A DNA stretch of 5,104 nt from an uncultured Bacteroidales bacterium (GTDB lineage Bacteria > Bacteroidota > Bacteroidia > Bacteroidales > Paludibacteraceae): positions 1 to 5,104 of the forward strand of contig CALDPN010000172.1 in NCBI GenBank assembly GCA_937911235.1. The letters run 5' to 3'. The notes below the pieces were generated by a model. That model did no database searches and was not told the origin of the DNA. It saw only the letters and a list, made by a program, of their open reading frames with translations. Positions 1 to 4,754 of this stretch are shown here, in pieces (within the stretch, counting starts at the first letter, position 1; each line of letters opens with the position of its first letter). Both the position numbers and the translations under genes were made by a program.

Positions 1-343
1 GAGTTTGGACCGTGTCTCAGTTCCAATGTGGGGGACCTTCCTCTCAGAACCCCTACTGATCGTCGGCTTGGTGAGCCGTTACCTCACCAACTACCTAATC
101 AGAAGCGTGCTCACCCATAATCCTTACGTTTCAAATTAAAGAGATGCCTCTAAAACTCACATGGAGCATTAATCCAACTTTCGCTGGGCTATTCCCCGAT
201 TATGGACAGATTGCACACCTGTTACGCACCCGTGCGCCGGTCGCCGCCAGAACAAGCAAGCTTGCTCCGCGCTGCCCCTCGACTTGCATGTGTTAGGCCT
301 GTCGCTAGCGTTCATCCTGAGCCAGGATCAAACTCTTCATTGT
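1..343 (-). rRNA. rrs: 16S ribosomal RNA, 5' end (partial)
   Basis: On the minus strand this is the start of a small-subunit rRNA gene. The universally conserved block near the 5' end, AGAGTTTGATCCTGGCTCAG, lies at 335-316 (minus), followed by GATGAACGCTAGCGACAGGC and AACACATGCAAGTCGAG. The conserved ACTGAGACACGGTCCAAACT block is at 21-2. The gene runs off the left edge after roughly the first fifth of its length. The mature 5' end is placed at about 340-345 by analogy with other bacterial 16S genes; the exact base is not visible. The wording (GACAGGCCTAACACATGC, then a GGCGGCGACCGGCGCACGGG block) fits Bacteroidota, perhaps Chitinophagales-like. No interruption is seen in the visible part. 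It is the promoter-proximal gene of an rRNA operon driven by the two promoters described at 550-581 and 689-720. Confidence 0.97.
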
Positions 344-458
344 ATATATATTTTTGTTTGTTTTTAATCTGACTTAGGTTACCTGTTTTAGTTCTCTAAA
401 AAAAGAAAACTGACGGTTGCTATTTTTTTCCTTAACCTTGTTTTGGTTGTATATTGTT

Positions 459-479
459 CAATCTATCAAAGAACTTTTG
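459..479 (-). promoter_or_regulatory. boxA-like antitermination site, promoter-proximal copy
   Basis: Read leftward, 479-459 is CAAAAGTT followed by CTTTGATAGATTG. GTTCTTTGA resembles the boxA element of bacterial rRNA leaders, which in E. coli recruits NusB/S10 (NusE) so that polymerase passes through the untranslated rRNA operon. The position (after the promoter and hairpins, about 115 bases before 16S) fits. A near copy sits at 655-637, after the other promoter: the two share CAAAAG and the core CTTTGAYAGATTG (12 of 13 identical) and differ by a 2-base insertion. The boxA role is inferred from position and similarity. Confidence 0.55.
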
Positions 480-502
480 CGTTTCATCATTTTAATAACA
501 CA

Positions 503-546
503 ACTGCGTTTCGCTTTCGCAGTGCTCCGTTTGCTATCGAAACGGA
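503..546 (-). promoter_or_regulatory. Two adjacent hairpins at the start of the rRNA leader
   Basis: Two perfect inverted repeats lie back to back just downstream of the proximal rRNA promoter. The first in the transcript pairs 540-546 with 526-532 (TCCGTTT/AAACGGA on the plus strand, 7 bp, 7-base loop). The second pairs 518-523 with 503-508 (ACTGCG/CGCAGT, 6 bp, 9-base loop). The predicted start site lies at the edge of the first stem, which could cost it a base pair or two. Neither is followed by a U-run, so they are not terminators. Their place between promoter and boxA matches that of boxB in E. coli rrn leaders, whose order is boxB-boxA-boxC. That equivalence is an inference. Confidence 0.5.
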
Positions 547-549
547 TTG

Positions 550-581
550 CAAAGATATGGCAAGATTTTCATTCTACCAAA
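550..581 (-). promoter_or_regulatory. rRNA promoter, proximal (Bacteroidota type)
   Basis: On the minus strand the -33 element TTTG is at 581-578 and the -7 element TATCTTTG at 557-550, with exactly 20 bases between them. This matches the Bacteroidota housekeeping promoter (TTTG, 19-21 bases, TAnnTTTG) used by the lineage's primary sigma factor. The start of transcription is expected about 5-8 bases past the -7 box, near 545-542, giving a leader of about 200 bases before 16S. The -33 box is flanked upstream by very AT-rich DNA (579-620) that could serve as an UP-like element. Confidence 0.75.
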
Positions 582-609
582 TATTTTGAGGAAAATTTTC
601 AAAATATTT
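579..609. repeat. AT-rich 11-bp perfect inverted repeat at the proximal rRNA promoter
   Basis: AAATATTTTGA at 579-589 is the exact reverse complement of TCAAAATATTT at 599-609, with a 9-base spacer. The left arm overlaps the -33 TTTG of the proximal rRNA promoter (minus strand 581-578), and the whole palindrome covers the region immediately upstream of it. It could be an operator for a dimeric regulator, an UP-like element, or a weak hairpin in the transcript from the distal promoter. No U-run suggests termination. In DNA this AT-rich, part of the symmetry may be chance. Confidence 0.5.
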
Positions 610-636
610 TTTAAGACTGTTAAACTTTGTCTTATC

Positions 637-655
637 CAATCTGTCAAAGCTTTTG
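637..655 (-). promoter_or_regulatory. boxA-like motif, distal copy
   Basis: Read leftward, 655-637 is CAAAAG then CTTTGACAGATTG. It is the counterpart of the copy at 479-459, sharing CAAAAG and 12 of 13 core bases. It lies about 35-40 bases downstream of the distal rRNA promoter's -7 box and upstream of the proximal promoter, so only transcripts from the distal promoter would carry it. Its function as an antitermination site is inferred; it matches the usual boxA less well than the proximal copy (GCTTTGA instead of TTCTTTGA). Confidence 0.45.
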
Positions 656-662
656 TTGTGTT

Positions 663-688
663 GACCACTCTTGGTCGAAAAGCGAGTG
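663..688 (-). promoter_or_regulatory. Hairpins after the distal rRNA promoter
   Basis: Just downstream of the distal promoter the minus-strand transcript can form one of two mutually exclusive 5-bp stems. One is GACCA/TGGTC (676-672 with 667-663, 4-base loop). The other is CACTC/GAGTG (688-684 with 670-666, 13-base loop). Like the pair after the proximal promoter they lie between promoter and boxA-like motif. The stems are short, so support is modest. Confidence 0.35.
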
Positions 689-720
689 CAAAGGTAGAAA
701 CTTTCACCATACGCTCCAAA
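689..720 (-). promoter_or_regulatory. rRNA promoter, distal (Bacteroidota type)
   Basis: On the minus strand TTTG is at 720-717 and TACCTTTG at 696-689, again with exactly 20 bases between them. Both rRNA promoters share TTTGG at the start and CTTTGCA at the end. The start of transcription is expected near 684-681, about 340 bases before 16S and about 140 bases upstream of the proximal start. Tandem promoters are common for bacterial rRNA operons. Upstream (721-760) is rich in A and T tracts, as expected for an UP-like region. Confidence 0.72.
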
Positions 721-766
721 TATTTCAGCAACTTTTTTTTAAGAAAAATACAACTTTTTTATAACT

Positions 767-781
767 GCTTGAAAATCAAGC
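767..781. repeat. Short perfect palindrome GCTTGA-AAA-TCAAGC
   Basis: GCTTGA at 767-772 is the exact reverse complement of TCAAGC at 776-781, with a 3-base centre. It lies about 47 bases upstream of the distal rRNA promoter's -33 box. No T-run follows on either strand, so it is not a terminator. It has the shape of a small operator, but no regulator can be named from the sequence. Confidence 0.3.
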
Positions 782-818
782 GTGGTAAGAAAATCGCTTT
801 TCTAGGCTATTCTCGCTA

Positions 819-838
819 ATGTTACAATGATGTTACAA
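819..838. repeat. Direct repeat ATGTTACAA, two copies 11 bp apart
   Basis: ATGTTACAA occurs at 819-827 and again at 830-838, with a period of 11 bp. That puts both copies on the same face of the helix, as with tandem binding sites. It lies roughly 100 bases upstream of the likely promoter of the hemolysin III gene and about 100 bases upstream of the distal rRNA promoter. Function is unknown and chance is possible. Confidence 0.25.
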
Positions 839-940
839 AACTAATTAAAAGTCTTATTATACTTTCCTAGACTTTGCATAAACTGCTTCATTTTTTATCT
901 ATAGAATACTAGATTTCTATTAAAAAGAGTAATATTTTAG

Positions 941-948
941 TATCTTTG
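941..948 (+). promoter_or_regulatory. -7 box of the hemolysin III gene promoter
   Basis: TATCTTTG at 941-948 matches the Bacteroidota -7 element TAnnTTTG and is identical to the -7 box of the proximal rRNA promoter. Transcription would begin near 953-956, giving a leader of about 40 bases before the ATG at 993. No good TTTG is found 19-21 bases upstream (the closest is TTTC at 914-917, 23 bases away), so the promoter is only half supported and may be weak. Confidence 0.5.
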
Positions 949-992
949 TGCTGATATTATATACATTATTAACTAAAGACACCCCTATTTTT

Positions 993-1664
993 ATGGGAAA
1001 AGAAGAGAAAAAAGCAAAGTACAGTAAAGAAGAAGAGGTTGTAAACACCATTACTCATAGTATTGGTGCTGTGGGAACGTTAGTGGTTTGTGGAATTTTT
1101 GCGGTACAAGTTTATGAAAAAGGTAACGGACTAGATTTTTTAAGTATTATTCTTATGCTTTTTGGCGTGAGTATATCTTATATTTTTTCTTCTGTTTACC
1201 ATGGTATTTCTCATACCAACCCTGTGAAACAAACTTTAAGAAAATTTGATCATGCTTCTATATTTTGGCATATTGCGGCATGCTACTCCCCTATTACACT
1301 TATTGCATTCTTAAGAGGTGGCGAAATTACTCTTGGTTGGGGAATGTTTATTTTCTGCTGGCTGTTTGCTGCAGTTGGTTCTGCTATGCTGCTTAGAAAG
1401 GTAAACGAGAAAAGCATTCTTGAAACTGCCATCTATGTGCTAATGGGTCTTACAATAGTTTTTGCTATTAAAAACTTCTACGACATTGTTGGTTTTGATA
1501 CTGTGATGTGGGTAATACTTGAAGGTGTGGCTTATATTACAGGTGCTGTGCTATATTGTGTACACAAAGTGAAATATATGCATAGCGTGTTCCATGTGTT
1601 TATTATGCTTGGTGATGCATTTCACTTTGTTGCCGTAGGCAAGATTATTTCAGGTATGCTATAA
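993..1664 (+). CDS. trhA: Hemolysin III family protein (TrhA/YqfA, PAQR-type membrane protein)
   Basis: This is a 223-residue integral membrane protein with about seven hydrophobic segments (roughly 21-40, 48-68, 88-107, 112-133, 142-160, 170-190, 198-217) after a charged, lysine/glutamate-rich cytoplasmic N-terminus. Family motifs appear in order: NTITHSIGAVG (17-27, H22), SSVYHGISH (66-74), FDHASIFWHIAACYSP (85-100, D86 and H87), and HSVFHVFIMLGDAFHF near the end (H201, H211). The conserved Ser, Asp and three His are those that bind zinc in PAQR proteins. The family is named for a haemolytic Bacillus protein; the E. coli member TrhA is linked to membrane homeostasis, so real haemolysis should not be assumed. 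The start is the ATG at 993. An in-frame GTG at 948 would add 15 residues but overlaps the -7 promoter box and lengthens the protein before the usual charged start. No Shine-Dalgarno is evident, as is common in this phylum. It is a single-gene unit, convergent with suf. Confidence 0.92.
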   Translation: MGKEEKKAKYSKEEEVVNTITHSIGAVGTLVVCGIFAVQVYEKGNGLDFLSIILMLFGVSISYIFSSVYHGISHTNPVKQTLRKFDHASIFWHIAACYSPITLIAFLRGGEITLGWGMFIFCWLFAAVGSAMLLRKVNEKSILETAIYVLMGLTIVFAIKNFYDIVGFDTVMWVILEGVAYITGAVLYCVHKVKYMHSVFHVFIMLGDAFHFVAVGKIISGML

Positions 1665-1726
1665 GACGTACCGATAACTCAAGGGGAATAAATAATTACA
1701 CCTTATTATATAGAGAGAAGAAAAAT

Positions 1727-1752
1727 AGGCTGATTCAATAAAGAATCAGCCT
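1727..1752. terminator. Bidirectional rho-independent terminator
   Basis: AGGCTGATTC at 1727-1736 pairs perfectly with GAATCAGCCT at 1743-1752 (10 bp, 6-base loop AATAAA). On the minus strand the stem is followed by ATTTTTCTTCTC, a fair U-tract for the suf operon. On the plus strand it is followed by TTATC and further AT-rich sequence, serving the hemolysin III gene. It lies 62 bases after the trhA stop and 24 bases after the sufE stop, as expected for a shared terminator between convergent genes. Confidence 0.88.
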
Positions 1753-1776
1753 TTATCATATAATAATTTTCAGCTC

Positions 1777-2196
1777 CTACTTACCTGAGAAGGCGATAGC
1801 GTAGAACTTAATTTGTTTTACCATGGCAAGAAGGCCGTTGGAACGTGTTGGTGAAAGGTGTTCTTTAAGGCCAATTTCGTTGATAAAATATAGCTCACTG
1901 TCAAGGATTTCTTGTGGTGTGTGACCGCTCACTACGTTTAGAAGTAGTGCAAGGATGCCCTTTACGATAACTGCATCGCTGTCGCCTGTGAAGATTATGT
2001 TCCCTTCTTCGTTTAAAGTAGCATCAATCCAAACTTTACTTTGGCAACCTTCGATAAGGTTTTCTGGAAGTTTTTTCTCGTCTGGGAATGCTGGAAGTTC
2101 ATTTCCTAATTCTATAATACGGCTATATTTGTCAAACCAATCGTCGAAAATTGAGAAATCTTCGATGATTTCGTCTTGTAACTCATTAATTGTCAT
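1777..2196 (-). CDS. sufE: SufE, sulfur acceptor of the SUF system
   Basis: This is a 139-residue cytoplasmic protein of normal SufE length. SufE takes persulfide sulfur from the cysteine desulfurase SufS on a conserved cysteine, stimulates SufS activity and hands the sulfur to the SufBCD scaffold. The signature GCQSKVW is at 50-56, placing the acceptor cysteine at residue 51, the same number as in E. coli SufE. The N-terminal ELGNELPAFPDEKK stretch and the C-terminal GLKEHLSPTRSNGLLAMVKQI are also family-like. It is the last gene of the leftward suf operon, 30 bases after the sufS stop. That gap is AT-rich with no promoter match or terminator, so co-transcription is likely. The ATG at 2196 gives the expected N-terminus. 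It ends with TAG, just before the terminator at 1727-1752. Confidence 0.95.
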   Translation of the reverse strand: MTINELQDEIIEDFSIFDDWFDKYSRIIELGNELPAFPDEKKLPENLIEGCQSKVWIDATLNEEGNIIFTGDSDAVIVKGILALLLNVVSGHTPQEILDSELYFINEIGLKEHLSPTRSNGLLAMVKQIKFYAIAFSGK

Positions 2197-2226
2197 AACT
2201 TACTAGTTTTAAATAAATTATACTAT

Positions 2227-3450
2227 TTAAAAAAGTTTTTTCACTCGCTCTATACCTGCAATTAGGGCGTCGATTTCTTCTGTGGTATTGTATAGAGCAA
2301 ATGATGCACGAAGTGTGCCTTCAATGCCAAAGTGTTTCATAATTGGTTGTGCACAGTGGTGTCCTGTGCGTAGTGCAATACCTAGTTTGTCTAGAAGTGT
2401 GCCCATATCGTAGTGATGAATATCGCCCACTTGCATAGAAATTACCGCACTTTTGTGCTCTGATGTGCCAAAGAAACGAATGTCACCAAGATTTTTTAGT
2501 TTTTCAGTGGCATAGTTTAGCAGATATGTTTCGTAGGCTGCAATTTCGTCCATACCGATGTTTTGTACATAACGAATAGCTTCTGCAAGTGCTGTAGAAC
2601 CTATAAAATCTGGTGTACCTGCTTCAAATTTGTATGGAAGTTCGTTGAAAGTGGTGTTTTCAAAGCTCACTTGAGCAATCATTTCACCGCCTCCTTGATA
2701 TGGTACCATGGCATCAAGCCATTTTTCTTTGCCATAAAGCACACCCATACCTGTTGGACCGTAGATTTTATGACCAGAAAATACGTAGAAATCTACATCA
2801 AGGTCTTTTACGTTTACAGAAATGTGTGGCACAGATTGTGCACCGTCGATAAGAACAGGCACATTGTGTGAATGAGCAATGCTAATTATCTCTTTTACAG
2901 GGTTTATAGTACCTAAAACATTAGAAACATGGGTAGATGCTACTAGTTTTGTGCGTTCTGTAAAGAGCGAAGCGTAAGTTTCTAGGTCCAGCTCGCCTTT
3001 TTCGTTGAATGGAATTACTTTAATTGTAATGCCTTTGCGAGTGCGAAGAAGTTGCCATGGAACAATGTTTGAGTGGTGCTCCATTTCTGAAACGATGATT
3101 TCATCTCCTTCTTTTAGGAATGTTTCGCCAAAACTGTATGCAACAAGATTTATAGACTCTGTGGTGCCACGAGTGAAAATAATTTCGTGCGAATGCTCTG
3201 CACCAAGAAAATTTTGCACTGTTTTGCGTGCATCTTCGTGTGCTTCTGTGGCCATTTGGCTAAGGAAGTGAACGCCACGATGCACATTGGCATTTTGACG
3301 AGTGTAACCTTCTTCTATTTTTTTAATTACAGACCAAGGTTTTTGAGTGGTGGCAGCATTGTCTAGGTACACCAACTTGTGTTTGTGTACTGTTTCGTTT
3401 AAGATTGGAAAACTTTCGCGTATCTGCTCTATATTGTTTTTTATATACAT
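2227..3450 (-). CDS. sufS: SufS, cysteine desulfurase (group II)
   Basis: SufS is a PLP-dependent enzyme that removes sulfur from L-cysteine, giving alanine and an enzyme-bound persulfide passed to SufE. At 407 residues it has the usual length. Visible active-site features: YLDNAATTQKP (28-38), EMEHHSN (122-128, His stacking on PLP), DGAQSVPH (202-209), SGHKIYGPTG with the PLP-binding Lys228 (225-234), RTGHHCAQP with catalytic Cys366 (361-369), and RAS with Arg381. The numbers are within about two of E. coli SufS (K226, C364, R379). The short loop before the cysteine (RTGHHCAQP) marks group II SufS, unlike IscS. The start is the ATG at 3450. Its A is the last base of the sufD stop (TAATG), the same junction as sufC/sufD. 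An in-frame TTG at 3459 adds three residues but is the poorer choice. SufE follows 30 bases downstream. Confidence 0.96.
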   Translation of the reverse strand: MYIKNNIEQIRESFPILNETVHKHKLVYLDNAATTQKPWSVIKKIEEGYTRQNANVHRGVHFLSQMATEAHEDARKTVQNFLGAEHSHEIIFTRGTTESINLVAYSFGETFLKEGDEIIVSEMEHHSNIVPWQLLRTRKGITIKVIPFNEKGELDLETYASLFTERTKLVASTHVSNVLGTINPVKEIISIAHSHNVPVLIDGAQSVPHISVNVKDLDVDFYVFSGHKIYGPTGMGVLYGKEKWLDAMVPYQGGGEMIAQVSFENTTFNELPYKFEAGTPDFIGSTALAEAIRYVQNIGMDEIAAYETYLLNYATEKLKNLGDIRFFGTSEHKSAVISMQVGDIHHYDMGTLLDKLGIALRTGHHCAQPIMKHFGIEGTLRASFALYNTTEEIDALIAGIERVKKLF

Positions 3451-4754
3451 TATCTGCAAATTTTACAACCGCTACAGTGTGAATTGTCTCCACGAAGGCG
3501 GCGTTCTATTAATAGTTGCAAACGGTCTTTTAGAGGTTCTATGCGCACATTGTCTAGCACGTCGTGTACAAAGGCAAACATAAGTAGCATTTTTGCTTCT
3601 GCAGGGTCGATACCTCTAGCACGCATATAGAAAAGCGCGTTTTCATCTAACTGACCTACTGTGGCTCCGTGATTACATTTTACGTCGTCGGCATAGATTT
3701 CTAGTTGAGGACGTGTGTGCATACGGGCTTCTTTTGAAAGGCAAAGATTTCTGTTGGTTTGGTATGCCTGAGTTTGTTGTGCATCTTTAAGCACTTTAAT
3801 TAATCCATAGAAATCACCTACCGAATTATCATCTAGAATATATTTGAATAATTCGTTGCTTGTGGCACCTGCTACATTGTGGTTTATAAAGGTGTGATTT
3901 TCTATCTTTTCTGAGTCTTGACCTAAACCTAAGCCATTTAATGATAGATATGCACCTTTATCATTTAGGTTTGCCACTACACAATTGTGAGTTTTACCAT
4001 TGGCAAGTGTAATTAAATTTGAAAGCACCTGCGAACCCTCTTCTTGATAAATTTGAAGAGTGGAAATATTGGTGGTTTTAGATGAAGAACTTTCTAATTT
4101 ATAGTGTTCGTATGTAGAATTTTTACCTACAAATACTTGTGTAAGACGGTTTGAAAGGTAATTTACCTCTTCGCCGTATGCGTGATCGCAGACCAAAACT
4201 TGTGCTTTTGCATTTTCTCCTATAATGGCTAGATTGTGGCTCACTGCCATCATATCTACCTTGCCATACATAAGATTTACAAGTTGGATAGGTTTTTCTA
4301 GTTGTACTCCGTCTGGAATGTAAATAAACATACCATCTTGCGCAAGCAAAGTGTTTATTGCCATATCTGCAGAAGAAACATTTGTTTGTTGCAAATATGG
4401 TTTTATTAAATCTGCATAATTTTTATATGCGTTGGAAAGACTACAAATAATTACACCTTTTGGAAGGTTTGCTTCTGCTACTTGAGCGTAGAAACTATCG
4501 TTGAGCACAAGGTAATTTGATGTAGCAAGTCCTGGAATGTCGCATCTAAATAGGCTAAATGGGTCGCCTTGAAAAGGCAAGCGACGCACATTGATGCCGT
4601 AGTCTAAGGCGTATGCATCCTTGAAAGATTCTATTTCTTTTTCAGCAAGAAGATTGATAGCCTCGGTGCGCTTTGTTTCCCACCAAAGAGGTTTATCTGC
4701 TTGAAATAGAGCCTTATTGTCGTTGAATAACGCTATGTAACTGTCTTGAACCAT
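3450..4754 (-). CDS. sufD: SufD, Fe-S cluster scaffold subunit
   Basis: SufD pairs with SufB and SufC in the SufBCD complex that builds iron-sulfur clusters in the cytoplasm. The 434-residue sequence has a helical N-terminal part, a long beta-helix core (about 140-350), and the family's C-terminal block. That block reads RPQLEIYADDVKCNHGATVGQLDENALFYMRARGI (348-382). Cys360 and His362 in it match E. coli SufD C358 and H360, the latter important for cluster assembly at the SufB-SufD interface. The helical end (383-420) is where SufC normally binds. Unusual to my eye is the tail HCSGCKICR, with cysteines at 427, 430 and 433 in a CxxCxxC pattern; E. coli SufD lacks such a tail. SufD and SufB are related, but the position after sufC, the ADDVKCNHGATVG block and the absence of SufB's longer N-terminus favour SufD. 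Its ATG overlaps the sufC stop by one base (TAATG). Confidence 0.95.
   Translation of the reverse strand: MVQDSYIALFNDNKALFQADKPLWWETKRTEAINLLAEKEIESFKDAYALDYGINVRRLPFQGDPFSLFRCDIPGLATSNYLVLNDSFYAQVAEANLPKGVIICSLSNAYKNYADLIKPYLQQTNVSSADMAINTLLAQDGMFIYIPDGVQLEKPIQLVNLMYGKVDMMAVSHNLAIIGENAKAQVLVCDHAYGEEVNYLSNRLTQVFVGKNSTYEHYKLESSSSKTTNISTLQIYQEEGSQVLSNLITLANGKTHNCVVANLNDKGAYLSLNGLGLGQDSEKIENHTFINHNVAGATSNELFKYILDDNSVGDFYGLIKVLKDAQQTQAYQTNRNLCLSKEARMHTRPQLEIYADDVKCNHGATVGQLDENALFYMRARGIDPAEAKMLLMFAFVHDVLDNVRIEPLKDRLQLLIERRLRGDNSHCSGCKICR

Larger units (their letters stand above)
344..549 (-). other. rRNA operon leader (precursor RNA upstream of 16S)
   Basis: This stretch lies between the proximal rRNA promoter and the mature 16S 5' end and should be transcribed leftward as precursor leader. 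It is AT-rich and has no convincing protein-coding sequence. Going with transcription it holds two adjacent hairpins (546-503), a boxA-like antitermination motif (479-459), then a T/A-rich stretch up to the 16S start. The RNase III processing stem expected in such leaders would pair with sequence downstream of 16S, off the window, so it cannot be shown here. Confidence 0.75.
721..940. other. AT-rich divergent intergenic spacer, no gene seen
   Basis: This stretch lies between the distal rRNA promoter (leftward) and the hemolysin III gene promoter (rightward). I see no gene, tRNA or mobile element. It contains A/T tracts at 733-760, a 15-base palindrome at 767-781 and a direct repeat at 819-838, each listed separately. 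An open frame that crosses from about 547 to 819 has low-complexity Phe/Lys/Leu-rich sequence and overlaps both rRNA promoters, so I do not regard it as a gene. Confidence 0.6.

Noticed and set aside
391..411. Imperfect inverted repeat AGTTCTCT...AGAAAACT in the leader as a possible terminator or processing stem
   Set aside because: It has one mismatch, only A/T-rich pairs and no following T-run in the direction of transcription; a terminator before 16S would also make no sense.
417..819. Open frames on both strands (417-614 plus, 534-731 minus, 547-819 plus) in the rRNA upstream region
   Set aside because: They are short, rich in Phe, Leu, Lys and Ile as expected from AT-rich noncoding DNA, show no family motif, overlap each other, and lie across the rRNA promoters and leader elements.
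836..843. A possible third leftward promoter, TAGTTTTG on the minus strand (843-836)
   Set aside because: It fits TAnnTTTG, but no TTTG is found 19-21 bases upstream (the bases at 864-867 do not match). A lone octamer of this kind is expected by chance in AT-rich DNA.
3457..3459. TTG as start of sufS
   Set aside because: It would overlap sufD by 10 bases and add only three residues; the ATG at 3450 repeats the TAATG junction seen at sufC/sufD and gives the usual length.
1955..3583. Plus-strand open frames inside sufE, sufS and sufD (for example 1955-2206, 2563-2871, 3005-3271, 3347-3583)
   Set aside because: They are antisense to clearly recognised suf genes with complete motifs, and their translations show no recognisable domain.
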